64,000 bases of DNA. Origin: Asticcacaulis machinosus. GTDB lineage: Bacteria; Pseudomonadota; Alphaproteobacteria; Caulobacterales; Caulobacteraceae. Location: assembly GCF_028550435.1 (NCBI RefSeq), contig NZ_JAQQKV010000001.1, positions 558,001 through 622,000 on the forward strand, read 5' to 3'. The notes beneath the pieces were generated by a model. That model had not been told where the DNA came from, made no database searches, and saw nothing but the letters and a program-made list of their open reading frames with translations. Of the stretch, positions 8,935-17,883 are shown in pieces. Positions within the stretch are counted from its first letter, which is position 1. Each line of letters opens with the position of its first letter. A program made the position numbers and the translations under genes.

Positions 8935-9678
8935 TTGGAACGGTTTTTACCGACATTGATAATTCTATCGGCGGCAGGCATTGCGATTCTGCTGATCCTT
9001 TATCGTGTCTGGAACTCACGCGTTGAGCAGCCTAAAAAGCTTGAGGACGAACTCAATGAAGCGCTGGACGGCACCCGCCCCGACGTTCAGGCGCTTGAAC
9101 CCGTCAGGCGGGCCGCCTGCGCCATAGCCTATAACCTCAATCGTGTGGTGATTGTGCGGGAGTTCGGAAAGATTCCGACGCGCATCTATCCCATGCGCGA
9201 ATTGATGGGCATTGAAATCTTCGTAGATTCAAAGGTCGTGGCCCGGGTTTTACGCTCCGGCCCGCATAAAATGCTGGATGATATTGCCCCACAGGTTAAT
9301 CGCGTCACCATGCGGCTTATCTTCGACGATCCCGCGCGACCTGATTTCGAGCTGGTGCTCTGGGATCCGAACGACAGCCTCACCGCACGCGCCGAAGGCC
9401 CCCGTGGGGCTATGGAAACGGCCCGGCGCTGGTTTTATCATGTCGAAGCCGTCATTCGCCGCCCGAAGGATGAGTTAGAGGTGAAGGCCAAAGAGGCCGC
9501 GCCGCCCGAATCTCCGGCACCGACACCGCCCTCCACGCCAACACCACCGAACACGCATAAACCGTTCCCGCCCCCTGGGGAATCAGTGGTAGCCCCGCCT
9601 GCAAAGCCGGTCGCCCCAAAAGACACGTCTGATGTACTTGATGCGCCCATCATTCCCTACCTTGACCTGAGACCCTGA
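8935..9678 (+). CDS. Membrane-anchored protein of unknown function with Pro-rich tail, paralogue of the preceding gene
   Basis: A 247-residue protein starting at a TTG codon preceded by GGGGTGG. No ATG is available in frame upstream, because frames before it stop. An N-terminal helix (LPTLIILSAAGIAILLILY) is followed by a soluble domain homologous to the neighbour at 8259-8843. It then has a 55-residue Pro/Thr/Lys-rich tail (PPESPAPTPPSTPTPP) absent from the partner. The domain includes the shared VTMRLIFDD and HVEAVIRRP motifs. The paired, similarly oriented copies suggest a duplication with divergence. No enzymatic motif was recognised. Confidence 0.72.
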   Translation: MERFLPTLIILSAAGIAILLILYRVWNSRVEQPKKLEDELNEALDGTRPDVQALEPVRRAACAIAYNLNRVVIVREFGKIPTRIYPMRELMGIEIFVDSKVVARVLRSGPHKMLDDIAPQVNRVTMRLIFDDPARPDFELVLWDPNDSLTARAEGPRGAMETARRWFYHVEAVIRRPKDELEVKAKEAAPPESPAPTPPSTPTPPNTHKPFPPPGESVVAPPAKPVAPKDTSDVLDAPIIPYLDLRP

Positions 9679-9767
9679 CGGAAAATACAACTGTCGCCAC
9701 GCTGTTGCGGCCTTGTAAGGGCCAGAGCCGTCATGATAGTCATGAAGGGTTGTGAACGGAGATCGCT

Positions 9768-10454
9768 ATGTGGACCCTTGCGCTGGCCTGCGCTTTCTTC
9801 CTGTGTATCCACCTGATGATTTCCGGAACGGTGTTGAAACTTCAGATCATTGGCGCGATTGGCCCCACCGCCTATTACATCTTGTTTTCGCTGTTTTCGC
9901 TGGCAGGGTTGATATGGATGATGCACGCCTATGCCATAGCTATGGTGGATCCGCTTAATCTACGGGTATGGCAAGCCCCTGTTTTATTGAAAGCCCTGGC
10001 GTTTGTAACCAACTTCGTCGCGTTTCAGTTGGTGATTATCGGCTTTTTAAATCGCAGCCCGACGGGCATGGGCGCTTTGAAACACCTGAGTGACAAACCG
10101 GTATACGGCATTATCCGCGTATCCCGTCATCCGATTTTGTCAGGTATCGGCTTATGGGCCCTGACGCACATGGCCTGCAATGGCAATCTGGCGGCCTGGA
10201 TATTTTTCGGGTCGCTGTTTGCCCTGTGCGCACTGGGGGCGAACAGCATTGATAACAAGCGGTTGGTACTGATGGGTGACACCTATCGCTCTATTAAAAA
10301 GCGCACTTCGATTGTGCCATTTGTCGCTATCCTGACAGGCCGCACCCCGTTCGTGCCGGCTGAGATCGGAATGGTCAAATTCCTGTTTGCATCGTCCATA
10401 TATTTCGTAGTTCTGGTGTTCCACGAATTTATGTTCGGCCTCTCGGCGGTATGA
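9768..10454 (+). CDS. nnrU: NnrU family membrane protein
   Basis: Polytopic inner-membrane protein of the NnrU/methyltransferase-like superfamily, first noted near denitrification genes; biochemical role uncertain. The 228-residue product has about six hydrophobic segments. The family-typical cytosolic signature is present: IIRVSRHPILSGIGLWALTH, followed by IDNKRLVLMGDTYRSI. It is convergent with proC across a palindromic terminator-like element. No nitrate or nitric-oxide genes are adjacent, so the denitrification link is not supported here. Confidence 0.85.
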   Translation: MWTLALACAFFLCIHLMISGTVLKLQIIGAIGPTAYYILFSLFSLAGLIWMMHAYAIAMVDPLNLRVWQAPVLLKALAFVTNFVAFQLVIIGFLNRSPTGMGALKHLSDKPVYGIIRVSRHPILSGIGLWALTHMACNGNLAAWIFFGSLFALCALGANSIDNKRLVLMGDTYRSIKKRTSIVPFVAILTGRTPFVPAEIGMVKFLFASSIYFVVLVFHEFMFGLSAV

Positions 10455-10461
10455 TTTTTAC

Positions 10462-10504
10462 GCGCAACTTATCCAAAAACCGCTTCACACTTTTTGGATT
10501 GCGC
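10462..10504. terminator. Palindromic bidirectional terminator / dispersed repeat
   Basis: GCGCAA and ATCCAAAAA (10462-10479) pair with TTTTTGGAT and TGCGC (10491-10504), leaving a short loop around CCGCTTCACAC. It sits exactly between convergent nnrU and proC and carries A and T runs on both sides, so it can terminate either way. Its core, with CCGCTTCACAC between A- and T-rich arms, resembles a palindromic element often seen between alphaproteobacterial genes (from memory; copies in this genome not counted). Confidence 0.7.
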
Positions 10505-11302
10505 TTACCCCAATTCCTGAGAGCGCTTGAACGCCGCTTCAACGGTCGCCTTAATCAGGTCATCAAGCCCGCCGTCAGCACACAGCACTTTCAAACCAGC
10601 TTCGGTTGTACCGCCGGGTGAGGCGACTTTACGGATCAGGTCATCAGGTTCTTCACCCGTTTCATCCAGCAAACGCGCGGCGCTGATCAATGTGGCCCGA
10701 GCCAGAGTTCGGGCATCGGCAGGCGTCAGGTTCACACTTAATGCGGCTTTTTCCAGCGACCGCGCAAAAGCATAGACATAGGCGGGCCCCGAACCGGACA
10801 CGGCCGTTGCCGCGTCGATTAGCCCCTCATCACTCAAGGTCGCCGTAGCCGCAATGGGTTCAAATACAAACCGTGCCGCTTCAAGTGCTGACGCATCGGC
10901 GGCATATATGCTGGCCACGCCCTTGCCCGTGGCGACACCGGTCGTCGGCATAACCCGCGCGACCTTAACGGGCGCAAATACCTCGGCCAGATCCTTGGTG
11001 CGCACCCCGGCCATGACCGAAATCAGCACAGCCTCAGGATCAAGCTTGCCGGCCAACATCTTCGCCATATCGCGCCAGCTTTGCGGCTTGACGGCCACGA
11101 TAATGGTCTTGGCCCGCGCCCACACTTCGGGTGTTGGATTTAACTGCGCGCCATCGGCACCATAACTTTGCGCTTCGCCCTGCGGCTTGAGGTCAAGGAT
11201 CATCACATCGGACGGCGATATGTGCCCCGAACGGCGGAAACCTTTCAGGATAGATGACCCCAGCGCGCCTGCGCCGACCAGAAGAATGGGGGTGACAGAC
11301 AT
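10505..11302 (-). CDS. proC: Pyrroline-5-carboxylate reductase
   Basis: Catalyses the last step of proline synthesis, reducing pyrroline-5-carboxylate with NAD(P)H. The 265-residue protein opens with the Rossmann motif ILLVGAGALGSSILKGF. It contains IIVAVKPQ and the C-terminal dimerisation signature including AVSGSGPAYVYAFARSLEKA and the terminal KVASPGGTTEAGLKVL. Length is normal. It lies 15 bp after the YbjN gene on the same strand and so probably shares its transcript. Confidence 0.95.
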   Translation of the reverse strand: MSVTPILLVGAGALGSSILKGFRRSGHISPSDVMILDLKPQGEAQSYGADGAQLNPTPEVWARAKTIIVAVKPQSWRDMAKMLAGKLDPEAVLISVMAGVRTKDLAEVFAPVKVARVMPTTGVATGKGVASIYAADASALEAARFVFEPIAATATLSDEGLIDAATAVSGSGPAYVYAFARSLEKAALSVNLTPADARTLARATLISAARLLDETGEEPDDLIRKVASPGGTTEAGLKVLCADGGLDDLIKATVEAAFKRSQELG

Positions 11303-11317
11303 ATTGTACTCTTTTGC

Positions 11318-11845
11318 TTACGCTTCGCCGACCGTTTCAAACAGGCAGGCCTCTAACGCGGCCATCGGTGAGCGCGCGCCTTTGAGATAAAAATCAAACG
11401 CCGGGAAAAACCGGTCAACGGCGTCAGCCGCCGAATTGATCATATGCGCGGTCTGCACGGCCGAGGGTTTATCCAGCGTTGTGAACGCCAGGGTATGACG
11501 AAACACGATATCATTGACCGGCTCAGCATCATCCATCCCCGGCTCGCGGTAGATTTCAAAATGCCCGAACCAGACCCGCTGATTAACCAACGACAACAGT
11601 TCATAAAGCCCGGTCACATGCTCAGGCTTAAAGCCGATATCCAGACCGCAGCACAGTTGCAGGCACTCACCTTCGGGGCGCCAGACAAACCACATGTCAT
11701 AGCTTTTCCAGTCGCCGGACAGCATGAAGGTCAGTTCACCGTCTTTGGTGCGTTCAAAATTCAACCCCTCATCAGTGAGGATGGTTTCCACCATCTCCAG
11801 CGGGTCAAGGCTGAAATCGCTGTCAAAAGCCAGAGGCTGATCCAT
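11318..11845 (-). CDS. YbjN domain-containing protein (putative sensory-transduction regulator)
   Basis: The 175-residue protein matches the YbjN family, whose fold resembles type III secretion chaperones and whose cellular role is unclear. Visible features are the acidic N-terminus DPLEMVETILTDEGLNFER, a Trp-rich core SGDWKSYDMWFVWRPEGECLQ, and a helical C-terminus. Caulobacterales commonly carry this gene directly before proC. No signal peptide or membrane segment. The function is not predicted. Confidence 0.82.
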   Translation of the reverse strand: MDQPLAFDSDFSLDPLEMVETILTDEGLNFERTKDGELTFMLSGDWKSYDMWFVWRPEGECLQLCCGLDIGFKPEHVTGLYELLSLVNQRVWFGHFEIYREPGMDDAEPVNDIVFRHTLAFTTLDKPSAVQTAHMINSAADAVDRFFPAFDFYLKGARSPMAALEACLFETVGEA

Positions 11846-11917
11846 AATATTGTCTTTATCTCTATATTGCCGTCGCTTAGCGTAGTCTGACCTGAATGGG
11901 CCGGATATATACGCCGC

Positions 11918-12169
11918 CTAGCCGGCTTCGTCTTTTTTGGCCGCAGGCTTTTTGGCAGCCTTAAGCGTTGCCAGTTCGGCGCGCAGTTCCGCGACCTGAG
12001 CGGCCAGGGCTTCGTATTCATCACGGCGCACCAGATCCATGTCGGCCACCCATTTGTCGGCCTGAGCCCTGAACGCGGACTTGGCTTCTTCGCCCGCCGC
12101 CTGTGCCAAAGACATGGCATTGGTGGTCATTTTGGCAAATTCATCCATGAAGGGATTTTTGGTTTGCAT
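11918..12169 (-). CDS. ubiK: Accessory factor UbiK family protein (BMFP domain)
   Basis: Small coiled-coil protein of the UbiK/YqiC (BMFP) family; UbiK assists the ubiquinone-biosynthesis complex with UbiJ in enterobacteria. The chosen start is MQTKNPFMDEFAKMTTNAM with AGGAGACGGCT just upstream; 21 extra residues upstream are unlikely. The product of about 83 residues has an amphipathic helix, then the signature LVRRDEYEALAAQVAELRAE forming a coiled coil, and a Lys/Ala-rich tail. Divergent from lgt. The membrane-fusogenic property is family knowledge, not shown here. Confidence 0.85.
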   Translation of the reverse strand: MQTKNPFMDEFAKMTTNAMSLAQAAGEEAKSAFRAQADKWVADMDLVRRDEYEALAAQVAELRAELATLKAAKKPAAKKDEAG

Positions 12170-12318
12170 AGCCGTCTCCTCAAGGGGGGGTACAACAGGG
12201 TCAGACGCCATATAGTACACTTTCACAAACATTTTTCATGATTCTTCATTTAAGCGCGACGATTCGATGCGATCTTGCTAAACGGACTTTTGGATATGTC
12301 ACGAAAGCGCGCCCCTGC

Positions 12319-13212
12319 ATGAGCCCTGTGCCTTTAGTTTTACCCGATTTCGATCCCGTACTTTTGCAGATCGGCCCCGTTGCCATCAGATGGTATGCGC
12401 TGGCCTATGTCGGCGGGGTACTGTTTGGCTGGATGTATGCCGCCAGATTATTGAAGAAAGAGGTGTTGTGGCCCCATGACCGCGCCCCGATCACGCGCGA
12501 GCAACTCGAAGACCTGATCCTGTGGCTGTTTTTGGGTATCATTCTGGGCGGGCGGATCGGATACATCCTGTTTTATGATCTGGGGCCGGTGCTGGCGAAC
12601 CCCATTCAGGCGCTCAAGGTCTGGGAAGGCGGCATGTCCTTCCACGGCGGCATAACCGGCGTGGCGATCGCGGGCATATTGTTTGCCCGCAAATATAAGG
12701 TCAGTCCCTATAGCCTCGGCGATCTTCTGGCCTGTGCGGCACCCATTGGGCTGTTTCTGGGCCGGGTGGCCAATTTCATCAATGCCGAGCTATGGGGCCG
12801 CACCACAGATGCACCTTGGGGCATGGTGTTTTGTAATAAACATGTGCTTGCGGCCTATGGGTATTGTCCCGCAGGCCCCCTGCCGCGCCACCCGTCGCAG
12901 CTTTATGAGGCCGTGCTGGAAGGGCTGGTGCTCTTCGCTGTCGCGTATGTTCTGGCGCATATCTATAAGCAACTGAAGCGCCCCGGCCTGATCATGGGCG
13001 TGTTTGTGGCGGGTTACGGTATTTTCCGCACCATAGTTGAAATGTTCCGCGAACCGGATGAGCAAATGCTGCCGTTTTTCAAGAACGTCATCACCATGGG
13101 TCAGAGCCTGTCGCTGATCATGGTTATCATCGGGGGCTGGCTGATCTGGCGCGCCTTGTCGGGGAAAACCCAAAACACCCCGCAGAATAGTTCAGAGGAT
13201 AAAGCCGCCTGA
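12319..13212 (+). CDS. lgt: Prolipoprotein diacylglyceryl transferase
   Basis: Inner-membrane enzyme that transfers diacylglycerol to the lipobox cysteine of prolipoproteins. The start MSPVPLVLPDFDPVLLQIG was preferred; a longer in-frame start adds 27 residues unlike the family. The product of about 297 residues has seven hydrophobic helices. Signatures: IRWYALAYVGG, GRIGYILFYD, MSFHGGITGV (essential HGG), GLFLGRVANFINAELWGR, and RHPSQLYEAVLEG. It is followed by the MidA-type methyltransferase with a 1-bp TGATG overlap, and then pgeF, a common alphaproteobacterial operon. Confidence 0.96.
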   Translation: MSPVPLVLPDFDPVLLQIGPVAIRWYALAYVGGVLFGWMYAARLLKKEVLWPHDRAPITREQLEDLILWLFLGIILGGRIGYILFYDLGPVLANPIQALKVWEGGMSFHGGITGVAIAGILFARKYKVSPYSLGDLLACAAPIGLFLGRVANFINAELWGRTTDAPWGMVFCNKHVLAAYGYCPAGPLPRHPSQLYEAVLEGLVLFAVAYVLAHIYKQLKRPGLIMGVFVAGYGIFRTIVEMFREPDEQMLPFFKNVITMGQSLSLIMVIIGGWLIWRALSGKTQNTPQNSSEDKAA

Positions 13213-14285
13213 TGTCGCTGAAAGACCGGCTGAAGCGGGATATTGCTCAGGACGGGCCGATGACGGTCGCCGACTATATGTGGCGCTGCCTGCTTGACCC
13301 AAAGGATGGCTATTACACGACCCGTCCGGCTTTGGGCGAAGACGGTGATTTTATCACGGCCCCAATGATATCGCAGATATTTGGCGAACTGATCGGCCTG
13401 TGGTGCGTTCAGGTCTGGCAGGATTTAGGGTCGCCTGAGCGGTTCACTCTGGTCGAAATCGGCCCCGGCGACGGCACCTTGATCAGCGATATTGTGCGGG
13501 CCGGACGGGTGGTGCCTGAATTTCTGGCCGCGGCAAATATTGTGCTGGTTGAGCCGTCTCTGCCGTTGCGCGCCTTACAATCCACCAAAGCGCCTCATGC
13601 GACGCATATAAATGATATAGCCGACATACCCGTCGATGCCCCTCTCATTATAACTGCCAATGAGGTTCTGGATTGTCTGCCCGCACGTCAGTTTATCCGG
13701 CGTGACGGCATATGGCTTGAGCGGCGCGTGGGTCTTGATGACAATGGCGAACTGATTTTTGGTTTGAGCGACGCGCCGTCTGATTTTATCCCGCCACAAG
13801 ATGCCGAAGACGCAGAAATTTACGAAATCTCTCCCGCCCAAAGGCTGATGGCGCAAATTCTGGCGGATAAGCTGAAAGTATCGACGGGCGCCGCCCTGCT
13901 GATCGACTATGGCCGCGATATGCCGGGTTCAGGTGATACCTTGCAGGCCCTTTACCGCCATCAGAAATTCGGTCCACTGGATGCACCGGGTGAGCATGAC
14001 CTGACAGTGTGGGCCGATTTCTCGTCCGTTGCTGCCACCGCCCGCGCCACAGGCGTCACTGTCAGTGAAATCACGTCTCAATCAGCCTTCCTTCAACGGC
14101 TTGGCATCGTCGCGCGCCTTGAGGCTTTAAGTGCTAAAAACCCCAGTCGCGCGGACATGTTGTCGCGTCAGGTTGAACGCCTGATCGCGGCAGAGCAGAT
14201 GGGCGAACTATTCAAGGTGCTGGGTTTAAGCTTTCCTCAAAACCTTGCCCTGCCAGCGCTTGAACCAGCCTTATTGAAAGCCTAA
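13212..14285 (+). CDS. SAM-dependent methyltransferase, NDUFAF7/MidA family
   Basis: The 357-residue protein belongs to the family of mitochondrial complex I assembly factor NDUFAF7, an arginine methyltransferase. Visible: GYYTTRPALGEDGDFITAPM near the N-terminus, SQIFGELIGLWCVQVWQ, and the SAM-binding LVEIGPGDGTLISDI. ITANEVLDCLPARQF and DYGRDMPGSGDTLQALY follow. The start codon overlaps the lgt stop; pgeF follows after 9 bp. The bacterial substrate is unknown; complex I subunit methylation is an inference by homology. Confidence 0.9.
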   Translation: MSLKDRLKRDIAQDGPMTVADYMWRCLLDPKDGYYTTRPALGEDGDFITAPMISQIFGELIGLWCVQVWQDLGSPERFTLVEIGPGDGTLISDIVRAGRVVPEFLAAANIVLVEPSLPLRALQSTKAPHATHINDIADIPVDAPLIITANEVLDCLPARQFIRRDGIWLERRVGLDDNGELIFGLSDAPSDFIPPQDAEDAEIYEISPAQRLMAQILADKLKVSTGAALLIDYGRDMPGSGDTLQALYRHQKFGPLDAPGEHDLTVWADFSSVAATARATGVTVSEITSQSAFLQRLGIVARLEALSAKNPSRADMLSRQVERLIAAEQMGELFKVLGLSFPQNLALPALEPALLKA

Positions 14286-14294
14286 ACTGATCTT

Positions 14295-15080
14295 ATGACA
14301 TCTATCCCGCCCCGTATGCTTCACCCTCTGCTTGACCTGCCCGGCATTCAGCACGGTTTTTTCACCCGTCTGGGCGGGGTGTCACAAGCTCCCTACGACA
14401 GCCTCAATATCGGCTTAGGCTCCAGTGACGACCAAGCCTCCGTGCGTGAAAACCGCCGTCGTGTCGCCGCCAGTTTTGACCGCGATGAGAACCACCTCCT
14501 GACGTGTTATCAGGTGCATTCAGCCATCGCCCTGACGATCAATATGCCGTTCCTGCACGATGCTCGGCCCGAAGCCGACGGACTGGTCACCGGCAAGGCC
14601 GGACTGGTGTTAGGAGCGTTATCGGCGGATTGCGCGCCGCTATTATTTGCCGACCCGATCAACCGGGTCGTGGCCTCGGCCCATGCCGGCTGGAAAGGCG
14701 CGCTCGGTGGCATTATCGAGGCGACGCTTAACGCCATGCTGACTCAAGGCGCAGATCTGCGCCATATCCGCTGCGTGGTGGGGCCATGTATTCAGCAGGC
14801 GTCCTATGAGGTCAGCGCCGATTATGAAGCCACTTTTGCAGAAACCGATCCCGACAGCCCCGCCTTCTTTATCCCGGGTGCCAGCCCTGACAAACGCTTT
14901 TTCGATTTACCGGGTTACTGCCTGATGCGGCTTAAGCGTTTTGGAGTCACCATGACCGCCTCGACCGACCATGACACCTGCGCGCAAGGAGAATTGTTCT
15001 TTTCAAACCGTCGCGCCTTTAAGACCGGTGAAAGCGACTATGGCCGGTTAATTTCAGCCATCATGCTAAGGCCGGAATAG
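14295..15080 (+). CDS. pgeF: Peptidoglycan editing factor PgeF (YfiH / DUF152 family)
   Basis: Multicopper-polyphenol-oxidase-like fold protein; in E. coli YfiH removes wrongly incorporated L-Ser from peptidoglycan precursors. The 261-residue protein begins with the typical GIQHGFFTRLGGVS. It has the metal-site residues in TCYQVHS, GALSADCAPLLFAD and ASAHAGWKGALGG, and ends with the conserved FFSNRRAFKTGESDYGRLIS. Third in the lgt operon, consistent with envelope biogenesis. Confidence 0.92.
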   Translation: MTSIPPRMLHPLLDLPGIQHGFFTRLGGVSQAPYDSLNIGLGSSDDQASVRENRRRVAASFDRDENHLLTCYQVHSAIALTINMPFLHDARPEADGLVTGKAGLVLGALSADCAPLLFADPINRVVASAHAGWKGALGGIIEATLNAMLTQGADLRHIRCVVGPCIQQASYEVSADYEATFAETDPDSPAFFIPGASPDKRFFDLPGYCLMRLKRFGVTMTASTDHDTCAQGELFFSNRRAFKTGESDYGRLISAIMLRPE

Positions 15081-15230
15081 TCTGAAACGACGCAACCCTG
15101 CCACGCCTTCCACAAAATTACATATTTACGACGAATCTCCTTGTCCCTGTGGTTTCTCCTGCTAAAAGCCGCATAAATTCTTGTGCCTTTAAGCGCACAT
15201 CCTTCGGTTTGCTCCAACCAAATTTTTAAG

Positions 15231-15260
15231 TTGTGCTAACGCTTCGCTCCTTGAGCACAA
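15231..15260 (+). promoter_or_regulatory. Hairpin in the prs leader
   Basis: TTGTGCT (15231-15237) pairs perfectly with AGCACAA (15254-15260) around a 16-nt loop, ending 10 nt before the prs ATG and abutting the AAGG that is the likely ribosome-binding site. It may modulate translation start. No riboswitch architecture was recognised. The remaining 15081-15230 stretch shows no other clear element. Confidence 0.35.
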
Positions 15261-15270
15261 AGGCCCCATC

Positions 15271-16206
15271 ATGAAACTCCTCTCCGCCAATTCCAACCGC
15301 AGCCTGTCTCAGAACATCGGCACCTATCTCGATATGCCGCTGACCAAGGCGCGGGTTCAACGATTTGCGGACAACGAAATCTTCGTCACGATCGACGAAA
15401 ATGTGCGCGGCGAAGACGTGTTTGTCATTCAGTCGACCAGCTTTCCGGCCAATGACAATCTGATGGAGCTTCTGATCTGCATTGACGCCCTCACCCGCGC
15501 CTCGGCCAAGCGCATCACAGCGGTCATCCCCTATTTCGGTTACGCCCGTCAGGACCGCAAGGTCGGCGGCCGCACCCCAATCTCTGCCAAGCTGGTCGCC
15601 AATCTGATCACCCGCGCCGGTGCCCACCGCGTGTTGACGATGGATTTGCACGCCGGTCAGATTCAGGGCTTTTTCGACATCCCGACCGACAATCTGGTGG
15701 CTATTCCGTTCATGGCTCGCGACATCAAGGATCACTACCCCAATGCGGCAGAAATCATGATCGTGTCGCCTGACGTCGGCGGCGTGGTTCGTGCCCGCGC
15801 TTTGGCCGACCGTCTGGGTGGAGACCTCGCGATCGTCGATAAACGCCGCCCGCGTGCCGGTGAATCCGAAGTCATGAACATCATCGGTGAGGTCGAAGGT
15901 CGCGACTGTATCCTGTTTGACGATATTGTTGACTCTGGCGGCACGCTGGTGAACGCCGCCAAGGCTCTGGTGGAACAAGGCGCTAAGTCGGTCTCGGCCT
16001 ATATCAGCCACGGCGTCCTGTCGGGCGAAGCGCTCAACCGCGTCGATAAATCGGTGCTGAAGGAACTGGTGATCACCGACTCTATCGAAGTCCCGGAAGT
16101 TATCCGCAATCACCCGAAAATCCGTATTGTCGGTGTGGCCCCGCTGATTGGTGAAGCCATCCGCCGGATCGCCAACGAAGAATCCGTCTCGAAACTCTTC
16201 GACTGA
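15271..16206 (+). CDS. prs: Ribose-phosphate pyrophosphokinase
   Basis: Makes PRPP from ribose-5-phosphate and ATP for nucleotide, His and Trp synthesis. The 311-residue class I enzyme shows [29 protein letters not shown] (ATP site), the [17 protein letters not shown] loop, and the PRPP-binding [19 protein letters not shown]. The RPRAGESEV flexible loop is of the alphaproteobacterial type. It stands alone with its own leader of about 190 bp. Confidence 0.97.
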   Translation: MKLLSANSNRSLSQNIGTYLDMPLTKARVQRFADNEIFVTIDENVRGEDVFVIQSTSFPANDNLMELLICIDALTRASAKRITAVIPYFGYARQDRKVGGRTPISAKLVANLITRAGAHRVLTMDLHAGQIQGFFDIPTDNLVAIPFMARDIKDHYPNAAEIMIVSPDVGGVVRARALADRLGGDLAIVDKRRPRAGESEVMNIIGEVEGRDCILFDDIVDSGGTLVNAAKALVEQGAKSVSAYISHGVLSGEALNRVDKSVLKELVITDSIEVPEVIRNHPKIRIVGVAPLIGEAIRRIANEESVSKLFD

Positions 16207-16423
16207 TTTTCAACGGTTCGGATAGTTCCGAAATCACAATTCTCCCCTGCCTTGCAACGGGTCATAATTTCGGCGCTTTTTTTGCCTGATGTAATAAATC
16301 GGCAAGGAAATAGGCTATACAGTCGCGGAAAATTGCGCACAGTGAAAACGCCTTGCGGCATCCGCACAGGCGCCACCAGTTGCGCATATCCACCGCGCCT
16401 GATGTATTTTACGGGGAGTTGTT

Positions 16424-17641
16424 ATGAAGTCGGTTGTTTATAAAGGCGTATTGGTGTCGATGTTCGCGCTGGCTCTGGCCAGTTGCGCCACGGAAGCGCC
16501 ACCTCCCCCACCACCTCCGCCGCCAGCCCCAGCCGGCCCGCCGGTTGCCTTGTCTCCGGTCGTATCGGATGCCGCATCTGTCTACATAGATTACGTAAAA
16601 ACCGCGCGCGAAATGACCCCTGATTTCGCCACCGCCGAAGCCATCCAGACCAAGCTACAGCAGGGTGCGGCCTATGAGCCCAAACAACTAGCCAGAGGCG
16701 CGGTTGCCTATGCCGCCATCGTCGCCATGCAGGAGCCCAGCTTCCGCTCAGAACTGCGAGCCTATGCTGCCAATCCGGAAACGCGCGCGCAAATCATCAA
16801 TAATCTGCTAAGCAATCCAGCATCCGCCGCTAATATTCCCGGCGCCAATATCGCGGCCCGCCGTGTGATACTGGCGCTATCCAGCCACGGTGAAGGCGTT
16901 TATAAGGCAGGCGCCCGCGTCAAACAGGCTGCCTACGACATTCAGAAACAACACTGGTCACGTGAGTTCATTAAAACCCGCGATGTGCGCTTATCGCAAG
17001 CCAAGCTGAATTCTACCACGTCGCATCCCGTTGTCGCCGACAAATCAAACCAGCTTCTGGTCGCCGCCCTGACGGGCCAGGGCCTTGTGACACAAGCCAC
17101 ATCCGCCGCCTATTCGACTGATCAGGCAGCGACCATTGCCGCAACCTCTACGGGGCAGGGGGACCCTATTGTGGCACAAAAATTAACGGCTCAGGACTTG
17201 CAACCGGGCGTCACCCTGCCCGCTAACATGTTTGATGCCCCCTATACCGCCACGGTCAACCGCGGGTTAGCGATCGCAGCCCTTGCCATTTTGGGTGAAG
17301 GCGGCGGCGCCAACGAAGCCAACATCTCTATGCTGCTGGATGAGCGGGACGGTCCGGGCTGCCTGAACATGGCCAAGCTCAACCTTTACCAGTGCCTGGC
17401 CGTTGCCAAGCCGCACTTTGAAGACGTCTTCTGCATCGGTCAGCACATTCTTATGGATACAGGTCAGTGCATCGGCCAGATTTCATCGAACGCGCTTGAT
17501 CTGGCCCCGCAACGGGTGGTCGATCGTAACGCTGACGGCACTGAAAAGCTGAAATATGCCAACGCCAAGCCCTATATAAAGCCGGCTCCGGCCAAGAAGG
17601 CCCCGGTGAAAAAGACGACGGCGAAAAAGAAAGCCGCCTGA
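16424..17641 (+). CDS. Putative lipoprotein of unknown function with poly-Pro neck and Lys-rich tail
   Basis: The 405-residue product has a type II signal peptide ending in the lipobox LASC (Cys21), directly followed by a run of ten prolines. The body (about 40-385) is Ala-rich and largely helical. It contains cysteines in DGPGCLNMAKLNLYQCLAV and VFCIGQHILMDTGQCIGQI that could form disulfides. The last 15 residues are Lys/Ala/Thr (KKAPVKKTTAKKKAA), suitable for binding peptidoglycan or nucleic acid. GGGGAG precedes the ATG and a strong terminator follows. No known domain was recognised; it is probably an outer-membrane-anchored periplasmic protein. Confidence 0.8.
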   Translation: MKSVVYKGVLVSMFALALASCATEAPPPPPPPPPAPAGPPVALSPVVSDAASVYIDYVKTAREMTPDFATAEAIQTKLQQGAAYEPKQLARGAVAYAAIVAMQEPSFRSELRAYAANPETRAQIINNLLSNPASAANIPGANIAARRVILALSSHGEGVYKAGARVKQAAYDIQKQHWSREFIKTRDVRLSQAKLNSTTSHPVVADKSNQLLVAALTGQGLVTQATSAAYSTDQAATIAATSTGQGDPIVAQKLTAQDLQPGVTLPANMFDAPYTATVNRGLAIAALAILGEGGGANEANISMLLDERDGPGCLNMAKLNLYQCLAVAKPHFEDVFCIGQHILMDTGQCIGQISSNALDLAPQRVVDRNADGTEKLKYANAKPYIKPAPAKKAPVKKTTAKKKAA

Positions 17642-17667
17642 TCGATTCTTATCGGGTTTATTCTATT

Positions 17668-17706
17668 GGGGCCTGAAGAGCATTTGATGTTTTTCAGGCC
17701 TTTTTA
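17668..17706 (+). terminator. Rho-independent terminator after the lipoprotein gene
   Basis: GGCCTGAA (17670-17677) pairs with TTCAGGCC (17693-17700) and is followed at once by TTTTT. It closes the transcript of the lipoprotein gene before rplY. Confidence 0.85.
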
Positions 17707-17883
17707 CTGTATAGACGGCTGAAAAAGGCGTCATATGACGCCGAAAATTGCATTTTTTGCCCGGCTTGACGGTTGCGTATTCAGGACAATGCGTGTATCA
17801 ACCGGCCTCTTTGGAATTTCGGGTATTCACCCACGCCGCAGGCTTACGCTGTGTCCGGCGCATTTTGTTTGAGGAAGTGGCTT

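Noticed and set aside
15226-16113. 295-codon open frame on the minus strand
   Set aside because: Antisense to prs, whose motifs are unambiguous; the product has low-complexity Asp/Val/Arg composition and no ribosome-binding site.
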